Source: Silicimonas algicola (GTDB lineage Bacteria; Pseudomonadota; Alphaproteobacteria; Rhodobacterales; Rhodobacteraceae). From it: 64,000 nt of DNA. The notes beneath the pieces are model-generated. The model worked only from the letters and a program-made list of their open reading frames with translations. It was not told where the DNA came from and did not search any database. The translations under genes and the position numbers were made by a program. This document shows, piece after piece, positions 1-8,117 of this stretch (position 1 is the stretch's first letter; each line of letters begins with the position of its first letter). The stretch is taken from the NCBI RefSeq assembly GCF_003148765.1, contig NZ_QGGV01000002.1, positions 372,001 to 436,000 of the forward strand, given 5' to 3'.

Positions 1-1098
1 GCAGGCATCGGGGGGCTGGCCGCGGCGACGGCGCTGGCCCGCGACGGCCACCGCGTGCGCGTGGCCGAGAAGGCACCCCGGATCGAGGAAGTGGGCGCCG
101 GCATCCAGATCAGCCCGAACGGTGCGGCCGTGATGCGCGCCCTGGGTTTGGGCGATGCGCTGGCCGAGGCGTCGATCCGCGCCGAAGCGGTACGTCTGGT
201 CGACGGGCTCACGGGAAAGCCCGTGGTGACGATGAACCTCAAGCGGGATGCGCCCGACCTGGCCTGGCACTTCATCCATCGCGCACCCCTCATCGAAATC
301 CTGAAGGTCGGCGCGCAAGACGCTGGCGCCGTTGTGGAAACCGGAGACGAGATCCTGCCGCCCCCGGCCGGCAAGCCGCTAGAGGGCGACGACCTGCTGG
401 TGGGGGCGGACGGGCTGCACTCGAAGGTGCGGGCGCGGGTAGACGACGCGTCGAAGCCCTTCTTCACACGGCAGGTCGCCTGGCGTGCGGTCCTGCCCGA
501 GACCGACGTGCCGCCCGTGGTCGAGGTTCACATGGGACCGCATCGCCACCTGGTAACCTATCCCCTGCCCGGAGGGCGGCGGAACATCGTCGCCGTGGAG
601 GAGCGGGAGGGCTGGGCGGCAGAGGGCTGGAGCCACAAGGACGACGCGCTGAAGCTCCGCGCCGCCTTCGCGCGGTTCGCAGACCCGGTGCCGTCCTGGC
701 TCGAGAAGGTGGGGACTGTCCATCTCTGGGGTCTCTTCCGCCATTCCGTGGCCGACCGCTGGTGGCACGGGCGGCAGGTCATCCTGGGAGACGCCGCCCA
801 TCCGACGCTGCCCTTCCTGGCGCAAGGGGCGAACCTCGCGCTCGAGGATGCCTGGGTGCTGGCGCGATCTCTGCGCGGCCAAGCCGTCGAGACCGCTCTC
901 GCGGCCTACCAGAACGAACGGCGGCCGCGCGCGGCGCAGGTCGTGCAGGCGGCCTCGTCCAATGCGCGCAACTATCACCATGCCTTCCCGCCCGCGCGGT
1001 TCATCGGCTTCAACGCACTTCGGCTTCTGGATCGCCTTGCCCCCGCGCGGCTTCTCGGCCGCTACGACTGGCTTTACCGCCACGACGTCACCGACTGA
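1..1098 (+). CDS. FAD-dependent monooxygenase, salicylate-hydroxylase-like (5' end outside window)
   Basis: Group A flavin monooxygenase, expected to hydroxylate an aromatic substrate with NAD(P)H and O2 in the cytosol. The reading frame is open from base 1 and begins inside the N-terminal dinucleotide fold (AGIGGLAAATAL, the end of the GxGxxG motif), so roughly 10-20 residues are missing; the ATG at 55 is internal. The middle motif GADGLHSKVR lies near window codon 137. The second FAD-binding motif, GDAAHPTLPFLAQGANLALEDA, begins near codon 262. The substrate cannot be told from sequence. The gene ends 40 bp before the zapE start. Family assignment is secure, specificity is not. Confidence 0.9.
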   Translation, partial: AGIGGLAAATALARDGHRVRVAEKAPRIEEVGAGIQISPNGAAVMRALGLGDALAEASIRAEAVRLVDGLTGKPVVTMNLKRDAPDLAWHFIHRAPLIEILKVGAQDAGAVVETGDEILPPPAGKPLEGDDLLVGADGLHSKVRARVDDASKPFFTRQVAWRAVLPETDVPPVVEVHMGPHRHLVTYPLPGGRRNIVAVEEREGWAAEGWSHKDDALKLRAAFARFADPVPSWLEKVGTVHLWGLFRHSVADRWWHGRQVILGDAAHPTLPFLAQGANLALEDAWVLARSLRGQAVETALAAYQNERRPRAAQVVQAASSNARNYHHAFPPARFIGFNALRLLDRLAPARLLGRYDWLYRHDVTD

Positions 1099-1138
1099 CC
1101 CCTTGTCCTTCCGGGACAATTCGGGTTTCTCCGGCGTC

Positions 1139-2212
1139 ATGGGCATCGTCACCGAGGCTTACCAACAGCGCATCGCGGCGGGCGGGCTGGAGCCCGATCC
1201 GGCGCAGCTTGCCATCCTCCCCGAGTTCGACCGCATCGCCGAGGGTCTCGCCGCGACGGGCGAGAGGCGCGGCCTGTCGTCCCTGTTCCACCGCAAGCCC
1301 GAGCCTGTGCCCGGGCTCTACCTCTGGGGCGGCGTAGGGCGCGGCAAGTCGATGCTGATGGACCTGTTCCACGAAGTCGCGGGCGGGCCGCACAGCCGGC
1401 GCGTCCACTTCCACGCCTTCATGCAGGAGGTCCAGGCGGGTCTGCACGAGGCGCGGAAGACCCATGTCGATGACGCCATCCTGCCCGTCGCAAAGGGCAT
1501 CGCGGACAGCCTGCGTCTGCTCTGCCTCGACGAGATGCAGATCTCGGACATCGCCGACGCAATGATCGTGGGGCGCTTGTTCCAGAACCTGCTCGACGCA
1601 GGCGTGACGGTCGTCACGACATCGAACCGGCACCCCGACGACCTCTACAAGGACGGGCTCAACCGCGCCCTCTTCCTGCCCTTCATCGAGTTGATGAAAG
1701 AGCGTCTGTCCGTCCGCGAACTCGCCTCGCCCCGCGATTACCGGCAGAACCGTCTGGCCGGAGAGGAGGTCTATTTCACTCCCGCCGATGCCACCGCGCG
1801 AGCCGCGGTCGACGCGATCTGGACCGACCTCACGCATGGCGAAACCCACGCACTTGTGCTCCACGTCAAAGGACGGCGTGTCGAGATCTCGGCCTTCGCG
1901 CACGGCATGGCGCGGGCGACCTTCTTCGACCTCTGCGGACGTCCTCTCGGCCCTGCCGATTATCTGGCGCTGGCGCAGGCTGTCCGCCTTCTGATCCTCG
2001 AGGAAATCCCGCGCCTGTCCTCCGACAACTACAACCAGGCGCGCCGCTTCGTGACGCTGGTCGACGCGCTCTACGAGGCGAAGGTGCGGCTGATCGCGAC
2101 GGCGGCGGACGTGCCCGAGAAGCTCTACATGGAGGGCGAGGGCGTTTTCGAGTTCGAACGCACCGCCAGCCGCCTGCGCGAGATGCAGTCCGCCGACTGG
2201 GGCGCGTCCTAG
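1139..2212 (+). CDS. zapE: Cell division protein ZapE (AFG1-like ATPase)
   Basis: A 357-residue AFG1/ZapE-family P-loop ATPase. In E. coli this family destabilises FtsZ rings; the mitochondrial relative Afg1 helps turn over respiratory-chain subunits. Walker A is GGVGRGKS near residues 62-69 and Walker B LLCLDEMQ near residue 126, followed by the family stretch SDIADAMIVGRLF and VVTTSNRHPDDLY. The ATG at 1139 (MGIVTEAYQQR) fits the family N-terminus; the frame is open further upstream, but that part overlaps the monooxygenase and looks non-coding. The last 4 bp overlap the convergent MFS gene. Length is normal for the family. Confidence 0.9.
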   Translation: MGIVTEAYQQRIAAGGLEPDPAQLAILPEFDRIAEGLAATGERRGLSSLFHRKPEPVPGLYLWGGVGRGKSMLMDLFHEVAGGPHSRRVHFHAFMQEVQAGLHEARKTHVDDAILPVAKGIADSLRLLCLDEMQISDIADAMIVGRLFQNLLDAGVTVVTTSNRHPDDLYKDGLNRALFLPFIELMKERLSVRELASPRDYRQNRLAGEEVYFTPADATARAAVDAIWTDLTHGETHALVLHVKGRRVEISAFAHGMARATFFDLCGRPLGPADYLALAQAVRLLILEEIPRLSSDNYNQARRFVTLVDALYEAKVRLIATAADVPEKLYMEGEGVFEFERTASRLREMQSADWGAS

Positions 2213-3417
2213 GCCGGTTCGCCGTCCTTCAGGAGAAACGTGAGGACAAGGGCGAGGCCGACGAGTCCGAGGACCCCAAGCGTCAGTGGCCGGATCGTGC
2301 CGTCGAAGGCTTGCCCTATGGGCGAGGCGAGGATCGCCGCTCCGATGGTCGCAAGTGCGGTGATGATCGATGCGGCCAGGCCCGCCAGGTGGCCCATTGG
2401 CTCCATCGCGATGGCGTTCATGTTCCCGATACCGAAGCCCGCGAGGTAGAAGATCGAGGTGTACCACAGGAAGGCGACCGGGAAGAACGCGGCGCCGAGC
2501 ACGCCGGTCACCTGTCCCAGCAGGAACAGGACCGTGAATCCGCCCTGGATCATCAGCGCGCGCCTCACGACCGGCAGCATCCCGAGCCGCATGACGATGG
2601 AGGCGTTGACGAGGTTCGATCCCGCCGCCAGCACGGCCATGCCGCCGAACCACAAGGGAAAGGTCTCGCCCTTGCCGAAGACGCGGTCGAAGACCTGCTG
2701 GCTCGACATCAGCGCCGCGAAGAGGGCCGCGAAGATCAGGGTCTGGACGGCGATCGCCAGCATCACCTGACGGTTGGAGAAGACCTCGCGCGCGCCTTCG
2801 ACGAGTTTCCCCAACCGGAAGGGACGCCGCTTTGCGGGGTCGAGCGTCTCGGGCTGGCGGATCACGAGCCAGGTCATAGAGATGACGGCGAAGACGGCGA
2901 AGGACAGGAAGATCGACCGCCAACCGAAGGCCTCCGCCAGAACCCAGCCGAGCGAGGGCGCGAAGACCGGGGCTAGCGTGAAGACGAAAATCACAAAGCT
3001 CATGATCTGCGCCATCTGCCGGCCCGAAAAGAGGTCGCGCACGATGGCCATGCCGGCGACGCGCGGTCCCGCAGCCCCCAGTCCCTGAAGAACGCGGGCG
3101 GCCACCAGCATCTCCATCGAGGGGGCGACGGCAGAGGCCAGCGCGCCGATGGTATAAATCACCGCGCCGATCACGGCGATGCGCTTGCGCCCATAGGCGT
3201 CGGACAGGGGGCCCGCCACGAAGGTGCCGAGCCCGAGCCCGCCCACGAAGGCCGCGATGACAAGCTGCGCGCGGTTCGGCGCGTCCGGGCTCAGGGCCTC
3301 GCCGATCTCGGGGATCGCGGGAAGCATCGCGTCGATGGAAAAGGCCACGGTGGCCGTGAGCATGGCGAGAAGCGCCACCAGTTCGGTGCGCGAGAGGGGG
3401 GAGCGGGTTTCGGTCAC
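2209..3417 (-). CDS. Bcr/CflA-type multidrug efflux MFS transporter
   Basis: A 402-residue inner-membrane major facilitator with about 12 hydrophobic segments. The N-terminal region (LLAMLTATVAFSIDAMLPAIP) and loop 2-3 motif A (GPLSDAYGRKR, residues about 66-77) match the Bcr/CflA drug/proton antiporter branch. No signal peptide is expected beyond TM1. It is the last gene of a tightly coupled minus-strand run: its start overlaps the stop of the DsbA-like gene by 4 bp. Substrate unknown; chloramphenicol, bicyclomycin or sulfonamide export is family knowledge, not evidence here. Confidence 0.88.
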   Translation of the reverse strand: MTETRSPLSRTELVALLAMLTATVAFSIDAMLPAIPEIGEALSPDAPNRAQLVIAAFVGGLGLGTFVAGPLSDAYGRKRIAVIGAVIYTIGALASAVAPSMEMLVAARVLQGLGAAGPRVAGMAIVRDLFSGRQMAQIMSFVIFVFTLAPVFAPSLGWVLAEAFGWRSIFLSFAVFAVISMTWLVIRQPETLDPAKRRPFRLGKLVEGAREVFSNRQVMLAIAVQTLIFAALFAALMSSQQVFDRVFGKGETFPLWFGGMAVLAAGSNLVNASIVMRLGMLPVVRRALMIQGGFTVLFLLGQVTGVLGAAFFPVAFLWYTSIFYLAGFGIGNMNAIAMEPMGHLAGLAASIITALATIGAAILASPIGQAFDGTIRPLTLGVLGLVGLALVLTFLLKDGEPA

Positions 3418-4067
3418 TCGTCGGCGCCGTCGCCGGACATCTGCTGCACCAGCTCGTCGATGACGTTCAGCCAGAGGTCCGTCGGCTGCGCGCCGCTGAC
3501 GACATGCTGGTTGCCAATGACGAAGGTCGGCACGCCCGAGACGCCGCGCTGCCGGGTGTGCGCATCGCGGGCGCTGGTCTCTTCGGCGTCGGCCTCGCTT
3601 TCAAGCAGGCGCTCGGTCATCGCGCGGTCCATGCCCACGCCTTCCGCGATGTCCAGAAGTACGGCGCGGTCACCGATGTCGCGGCCGTCCTCGAAATACG
3701 CCTTGAAGAGACGCGACACGACGGCGGTCTGCCGGCCCTCGAGCCCCGCCCAGTGGATCAGCCGGTGCGCGTCGAGCGTGTTCGGTGTGATCGCCATGCT
3801 TTCGAAGTCGATGGCGAGGCCCGCGCGCTCGGCCGCCTGCATGACCGGCGTGTAAGCGCGGATCGCACCCTCCTTGCCGCCGAACTTCGCCTCGAGGTAG
3901 GCGCGCCGGTCCATGCCGCCTTCGGGCATGTCGGGGTTGAGTTGGAAGGGGTGCCACTCGATGACGAAGGGATGGTTCGGCCGTGCCTCGAGCGCACGGT
4001 CGAGGTTCGTCTTGCCGATGTAGCACCAGGGGCAGATCGGGTCGGAAAGGATGTCGAGCTTGATCAT
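3414..4067 (-). CDS. DsbA family oxidoreductase, FrnE-like
   Basis: A 217-residue thioredoxin-fold protein of the DsbA/2-hydroxychromene-2-carboxylate isomerase superfamily, FrnE branch. The active-site CPWC (Cys12, Cys15) sits directly after the first strand, and the cis-Pro loop VSGVPTFVIGN is present. There is no signal peptide, so it is probably a cytoplasmic disulfide oxidoreductase or polyketide-associated isomerase. The start MIKLDIL at 4067 overlaps the stop of the upstream acyl-CoA synthetase gene (ATGA), implying translational coupling. The frame stays open upstream, but that part lies antisense-like inside the ligase gene. Confidence 0.88.
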   Translation of the reverse strand: MIKLDILSDPICPWCYIGKTNLDRALEARPNHPFVIEWHPFQLNPDMPEGGMDRRAYLEAKFGGKEGAIRAYTPVMQAAERAGLAIDFESMAITPNTLDAHRLIHWAGLEGRQTAVVSRLFKAYFEDGRDIGDRAVLLDIAEGVGMDRAMTERLLESEADAEETSARDAHTRQRGVSGVPTFVIGNQHVVSGAQPTDLWLNVIDELVQQMSGDGADE

Positions 4068-5569
4068 GGCGCGGTCTCGTTCGCAGGGGGAAGGCTTCGG
4101 CGCAAGAGCTTTCCGTTTGCGTTCCTGGGCAGGGATTGTGCGTGAACGAACAGGCGAGGCTGCTTGTATCGCGCAAGATGTGCTTCTGCATGTGCCGTCA
4201 GATCGGCCTCGGGCAGTGCAGCAGGCCCGGTGTAGTGGACCGCGATCACCGTTGTCTCTGGCGTGACATGGCAGTCGACGGCGGCGGCCTCCTCGATGCC
4301 CGGATGACGCTGCATCGCTGCCTCGACCTCGATCGGCGAGACGCGGAAGCCGCCGGCGGTCAGGATGTCGTCGGTGCGGCCGTGGTACTCGATGGCGCCG
4401 TCCTCGCGCATCAGGCCCCGGTCGCCGGTGGTGAACCACTCGCCCGTCAGGCGCTCGGCCAGCGGCCCGTCGAGCGTGCCGAGCATCAGGCCCGGGTCGC
4501 TGCCGTGGATGGCGATGGCGCCGTCCTCGCCCCGTTCGGCGGGTGTCCCGTCCTCCGACAGGATCGCGACGCAGCGCCCGCCTTGGGTATAGCCAAGCGT
4601 GCCCTCGGGGGCGGGGCGCGCGGGCGAACCGGAGATGAAGGTCGAGATCTCGGACTGCCCGAAGGCCTCGTGCAACTCGGTGCCGGTAGCGTCGCGCCAG
4701 GCGGTGCGCACCGTCTCGGGCAGCTTCTCGCCCGCGACGAGGCCGTGGCGCAGACGAGGCAGAGCGGGCATCCCGGACTTGAGCAAGCGGCGAAAGACGC
4801 CGGGCGCACCCGCGATCATCGTGGCCTCGTGCCGCTGCGCCAGAAGCGGGATCATCTCCGGCCCCGTGCCGGGGGCGAGGACCAGCGCCGTCGCACCCGC
4901 CGCCCAGGGGTCCATCAGCCCGGTGCCGAGCGTGAAGGTCCAGCTGAAGGCGCCCGCGTGCAGCACGCGGTCGGACGGCGTCAGCCCGTACCAGCCGTCC
5001 GTCATCAGCCCGCGCGCAAGGATCGCCCGGTGCGCGTGGACGACGCCCGAGGGCGTGCCGGAGGTGCCAGACGTGAAGACGATGTAGGCGGGATCGTTCG
5101 CGCCCGTCTCGGCAGGCCGCTCCAGGGGCTCGGCCCTTGAGAAAGCGGCAGGCGACAGGACGGGGGCGTCGTGATCCGGCATGGGCACGGTCCCGTCCGA
5201 CACGATGGCGTCGGGAGACAGGACGCGCGCGACCTTCGTGATCTCTTCGGCCCCAAGCGCTGCCGCGGTCGGCACGGCGACGAGGCCCGCAGCGATGGCG
5301 CCCAGGTAGGTCACGGGAAAGTCGGGCGTGTTCCCGATCCGCATGAGGACCCGCGCGCCCGGCGCCAGACCAGCGGCCAGAAGCCCGCCCGCCGTCCGCA
5401 TCACCGCCTCGCGCAGACGTCCATAGCTCCACCGTTCCGCACCCGTGGCGCGCAAGAGCACGAGCGCCACCTTGTCATCGGGCGCGCCTGCCGCCCAAAG
5501 GACATGGCTCGCCAGGTTCAGCCGGTCGGGGATCGAGGGCGAGGGGCGTTTGTCGTCGACGGCGCGCAT
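4064..5569 (-). CDS. Acyl-CoA synthetase / AMP-dependent ligase
   Basis: A 501-residue class I adenylate-forming enzyme that activates a carboxylic acid as acyl-AMP and then forms the CoA thioester. The phosphate-binding A3 motif YIVFTSGTSGTPSGV lies near residue 160, the A5 region has TGDRGL, the hinge is around FRVSPIEVEAAM, and the C-terminal catalytic lysine is in NANGKLLRRSL. Overall pattern resembles benzoate-CoA ligase and short aromatic or fatty acyl-CoA ligases. It heads an overlapping minus-strand run with a DsbA-like gene and an efflux pump; the nearby monooxygenase hints at aromatic-acid metabolism, which is inference only. Confidence 0.88.
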   Translation of the reverse strand: MRAVDDKRPSPSIPDRLNLASHVLWAAGAPDDKVALVLLRATGAERWSYGRLREAVMRTAGGLLAAGLAPGARVLMRIGNTPDFPVTYLGAIAAGLVAVPTAAALGAEEITKVARVLSPDAIVSDGTVPMPDHDAPVLSPAAFSRAEPLERPAETGANDPAYIVFTSGTSGTPSGVVHAHRAILARGLMTDGWYGLTPSDRVLHAGAFSWTFTLGTGLMDPWAAGATALVLAPGTGPEMIPLLAQRHEATMIAGAPGVFRRLLKSGMPALPRLRHGLVAGEKLPETVRTAWRDATGTELHEAFGQSEISTFISGSPARPAPEGTLGYTQGGRCVAILSEDGTPAERGEDGAIAIHGSDPGLMLGTLDGPLAERLTGEWFTTGDRGLMREDGAIEYHGRTDDILTAGGFRVSPIEVEAAMQRHPGIEEAAAVDCHVTPETTVIAVHYTGPAALPEADLTAHAEAHLARYKQPRLFVHAQSLPRNANGKLLRRSLPPANETAP

Positions 5570-5678
5570 GGGGGACGAGTTACACCCCGCGCGCCCGGTT
5601 GCAAGATGCCTGGGCGCGGGACGGCGCAGGCCTGTCCGGAACGCCCGCGAGATGGGCGAGACAACATGGCTCCCCTGG

Positions 5679-5894
5679 TCAGGCGGCCTCGCGGTGCGAG
5701 GTGTCCGCCACGTGCAGCCAGTCCAGCATCTCGCCCGCCTCCGCCAGGGTCAGGTCGTGCGTTCGTGCGAGATAGCGTGCCAGAAGGTCGGGGTCTGCCA
5801 CGGCGGCAGCCACATCGTCGACGGTCGCGAAGGGAAAGCGGGCGCAGATGGCGTCGATGCCGAGGGCGGCAAGGTCGTGGCGGAAGCGGTTCAT
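5679..5894 (-). CDS. Small hypothetical protein
   Basis: A 71-residue acidic, helical protein (MNRFRHDLAALGIDAICARF...) with no signal peptide, cysteine motif or membrane segment. I do not recognise a family. Support for it being real: a GGAG sequence sits 8 nt before the ATG at 5894, the third-position GC pattern matches neighbouring genes, and the overlapping frames on the other strand look like shadows. It stands alone between the entericidin-like gene and the acyl-CoA synthetase gene, 109 bp upstream of the latter. Confidence 0.6.
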   Translation of the reverse strand: MNRFRHDLAALGIDAICARFPFATVDDVAAAVADPDLLARYLARTHDLTLAEAGEMLDWLHVADTSHREAA

Positions 5895-5976
5895 CGTCTG
5901 ACTCCGGTCGGTTGCGTCGCGACCAAGCCTGACAGCCGAACTCTAAGCGATCCTTAACGCCCGGAAACGCAGGTCG

Positions 5977-6093
5977 TCAGATCGCCCGGTCGATCGCGCG
6001 CGCGCCCGACGAGATGTCCTCGCCGACGCCTTCAAGCGTGTTGCAGCCAGCCAGCGCCAGGGCGACGGCGGCGAAAAGAACGATCTTCCTCAT
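5977..6093 (-). CDS. Entericidin A/B family small lipoprotein
   Basis: A 38-residue peptide. A short hydrophobic signal segment (IVLFAAVALALAGC) ends in a lipobox with the acylated Cys at position 17, followed by NTLEGVGEDISSGARAI, the sequence style of entericidin-like lipoproteins (NTxxGxGxDIxxxG). It would be processed by signal peptidase II and anchored in the envelope. Entericidin B of E. coli is a stress-linked bacteriolytic lipoprotein; function here is unknown. It starts only 6 bp after the stop of the solute-binding protein gene and may be co-transcribed with it. Confidence 0.85.
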   Translation of the reverse strand: MRKIVLFAAVALALAGCNTLEGVGEDISSGARAIDRAI

Positions 6094-6099
6094 GTGTCC

Positions 6100-7902
6100 C
6101 TACTCCTCGTACCACCATACATCCGGCTGGAATCCGATGAAATCGCCGTACATCGGCAGGGTTTCGGGATACTTCAGCTCAGCCGCGTGGGCAATCTTTG
6201 CGTCGGGGCTGAACCAGATCGGCACGACATAGCGGCCTGCCATCAACACCCGGTCCAACGCCTTGACCGCCGCCCGGAAGTCTTCCTGGTCCTCCGAGGT
6301 CAGCATGGCATCGATCATCGCGTCGATGGCGGGGTCCTTCGCGCCCATCAGATTGCGGCTGCCCTCGACGTCGGCCGCCTCGGCGCCCCAGTAGAGGTAC
6401 TGTTCGTTGCCGGGCGACAGCGACAGGCCGCGCTCGAACCAGGTCATGTCGAAGTCGAACTTGTCCGACCGGGCCTTGTATTCCGCCGAGTCGACCGAGG
6501 TGATCGTGACCGCGACGCCCAGGCGCTCAAGCGCGCGGGCATAGATGTCGGCGATCTGGCCGTATTCGGTTGACCCTGCCGACAGCAGGATGTCGAAACC
6601 GAAGGTCTCGCCAGCCGCGTTCTTCAGCGCGCCGTCCTCCAGCGTCCAGCCGGCCTCCTCCATCAGCGCCAGCGCCTTGCGGGTCGAGGTGCGGTTCCGC
6701 TCGGTCCCGTCGCCCTCGGGCAGGGTGTAGCCCTCGACGGCGCCGGGCGGGAGCTTGTCGGCGAAGGGCTCGAGAAGCTCCAGCTCGCGTCCCTGGGCCG
6801 GGCCCGGGTCCATGGCCAGGACCGAGTTGGCGTAATAGGACGAAGCACGGGGCAGGGGCTCGCCGTTGATGGTCTCGTTGATGAATTCGAACGGGAAGGC
6901 GGTGATCAGCGCCTCGCGCACCCGCCAGTCCTGAAATTCGGGCCGCCGCGTGTTCATCACGAAGCCCCACATGCCCGACGGGCGCTCGTGGGGGATGATC
7001 GACTTCACGATCTTGCCCGTGGTCACGGCGGGGAAGTCGTACTGCGTCTCCCACTTCTGCGCGTTGGTCTCGCGCATGGTGTTCAGGATACCCGCCTTGA
7101 AGGCCTCGAACATGGCGGTTGCGTCGGTGAAGAACTCCATCCGGATCTCGTCGAGGTTCGCCTGACCTGTCATGAATGGCACCACGCCATCGCCCCAATA
7201 GTCCGGGTTGCGCTTCAGCGTGACGGACCGGCCCGTCTCGAATGTGTCGATGATGTAGGGCGCCGAGGTGATGGGCACGATTTCGGTTCCCGACTCGGCG
7301 AAGTCGACGCCCTCCCACTGGGCCTTCTTCAGGATGGGGCGCAGGCCCATGAGCAGCGGAAGCTCGTCGTCGCGCTCAGTGAAGGTGAAGCGGACGGTGC
7401 GCTCGCCCGTCGCCTCGGCCGCCGCGACCTTCTGCCAGGCGCCGAGATAGCGGGGATGGCCGACGGTGCCGAGCGTCTCGTACGACCAGAGCACGTCCTC
7501 GACCGTGACGGGACTTCCGTCCGAGAATTCGGCTTCGGGACGCAGCGTGAATTCGACCCAGGACCGGTCGTCGGCGACCTCGACCGATTCGGCCAGAAGA
7601 CCGTACAGAGTGAAGGGCTCGTCATAGCTTCGCCCCATCAGGCTCTCGACCGTCAGATAGCGCAACTGCCAGGGCACCCGGCCCTTAACGATGAAGGAAT
7701 TGAGCGAATCGAAATTGCCGACTTCGCCCTGCACGATCGAGCCTCCCTTGGGCGCGTCCGGGTTGGCGTAAGGCAGGGACACAAAATCGGGTGGGAGGGC
7801 AGGCTCGCCATACATAGCTATGCCATGTTTGGGCTCGGCGAGAGAGGGAGCGGCAAGGAAAAACGCGCTGGCGGCAAGCGCGGCGAGCCGGGCAAGGTGC
7901 AT
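6100..7902 (-). CDS. YejA-like peptide ABC transporter substrate-binding protein (family 5)
   Basis: A 600-residue periplasmic binding protein of the oligopeptide family. The start chosen is ATG 7902 (MHLARLAALAAS), giving a classic signal peptide ending at SLA-EPKHG (residues 1-22); the open frame upstream to 7968 would spoil that signal and overlaps the promoter. Motifs of the YejA branch are visible: HGIAMYGEPALPPDF, YANPDAPKGG, the conserved FSDGSPVTVEDVLWSYE, and FEFINETINGEPLPRASSYYANS. No permease or ATPase genes adjoin it, so its membrane partners must lie elsewhere. Family members bind peptides, including microcin C, or help with peptide-derived stress. Confidence 0.9.
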   Translation of the reverse strand: MHLARLAALAASAFFLAAPSLAEPKHGIAMYGEPALPPDFVSLPYANPDAPKGGSIVQGEVGNFDSLNSFIVKGRVPWQLRYLTVESLMGRSYDEPFTLYGLLAESVEVADDRSWVEFTLRPEAEFSDGSPVTVEDVLWSYETLGTVGHPRYLGAWQKVAAAEATGERTVRFTFTERDDELPLLMGLRPILKKAQWEGVDFAESGTEIVPITSAPYIIDTFETGRSVTLKRNPDYWGDGVVPFMTGQANLDEIRMEFFTDATAMFEAFKAGILNTMRETNAQKWETQYDFPAVTTGKIVKSIIPHERPSGMWGFVMNTRRPEFQDWRVREALITAFPFEFINETINGEPLPRASSYYANSVLAMDPGPAQGRELELLEPFADKLPPGAVEGYTLPEGDGTERNRTSTRKALALMEEAGWTLEDGALKNAAGETFGFDILLSAGSTEYGQIADIYARALERLGVAVTITSVDSAEYKARSDKFDFDMTWFERGLSLSPGNEQYLYWGAEAADVEGSRNLMGAKDPAIDAMIDAMLTSEDQEDFRAAVKALDRVLMAGRYVVPIWFSPDAKIAHAAELKYPETLPMYGDFIGFQPDVWWYEE

Positions 7903-7939
7903 GATGTGGACAATCCCTTTTTTCGCTGAGCTTTGGCGA

Positions 7940-7968
7940 AGCCTAGGCACCGTTGCCAGAGTTATCAA
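7940..7968 (-). promoter_or_regulatory. Predicted sigma70 promoter of the YejA-like gene
   Basis: Read on the minus strand: TTGATA (7968-7963), 17-bp spacer, TAGGCT (7945-7940). Transcription would begin near 7933, giving a leader of about 30 nt. It lies back-to-back with the plus-strand promoter at 7978-8006, separated by 9 bp. Confidence 0.5.
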
Positions 7969-7977
7969 ACTTTTAGC

Positions 7978-8006
7978 TTGGACAGCGGCGATTTCGTGCG
8001 TATAAC
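7978..8006 (+). promoter_or_regulatory. Predicted sigma70 promoter of candidate sRNA
   Basis: TTGGAC (7978-7983), an exact 17-bp spacer, and TATAAC (8001-8006). This is one of the best matches to the vegetative consensus in the window and points at the terminator-ending stretch 8013-8088, with no coding sequence between. Confidence 0.6.
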
Positions 8007-8012
8007 TGCCCT

Positions 8013-8088
8013 ACTGCTCGATAGGTTTCTTGCCTGTATGAAACCTGCCTCAATAACTCAACGCCCGCTTCGTGCGGGCGTTTTTTTT
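8013..8088 (+). ncRNA. Candidate small RNA (about 76 nt)
   Basis: A stand-alone transcription unit is predicted from a consensus-like promoter (7978-8006) to a strong intrinsic terminator (8061-8088). The transcript would hold a first hairpin with a perfect 7-bp stem AGGTTTC (8023-8029) / GAAACCT (8040-8046) and a 10-nt loop, then an A/C-rich single-stranded linker (8047-8060), then the terminator hairpin. That is the usual shape of a trans-acting bacterial sRNA. It contains no plausible reading frame. It is divergent from the YejA-like gene and faces the end of an MFS gene. I do not recognise it as a named RNA family. Confidence 0.6.
8061..8088 (+). terminator. Rho-independent terminator
   Basis: Stem ACGCCCGC (8061-8068) / GCGGGCGT (8074-8081), loop TTCGT, followed by a run of T to 8088. 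No plus-strand gene precedes it within the intergenic gap, which is the reason for proposing the sRNA. Confidence 0.85.
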
Positions 8089-8117
8089 GGCCGTTTCGTC
8101 TCAAGGTGCCGAAGCCG

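Noticed and set aside
55..57. ATG/GTG near base 55 as start of the first gene.
   Set aside because: The FAD-binding motif continues upstream in frame to base 1, so the gene starts outside the window.
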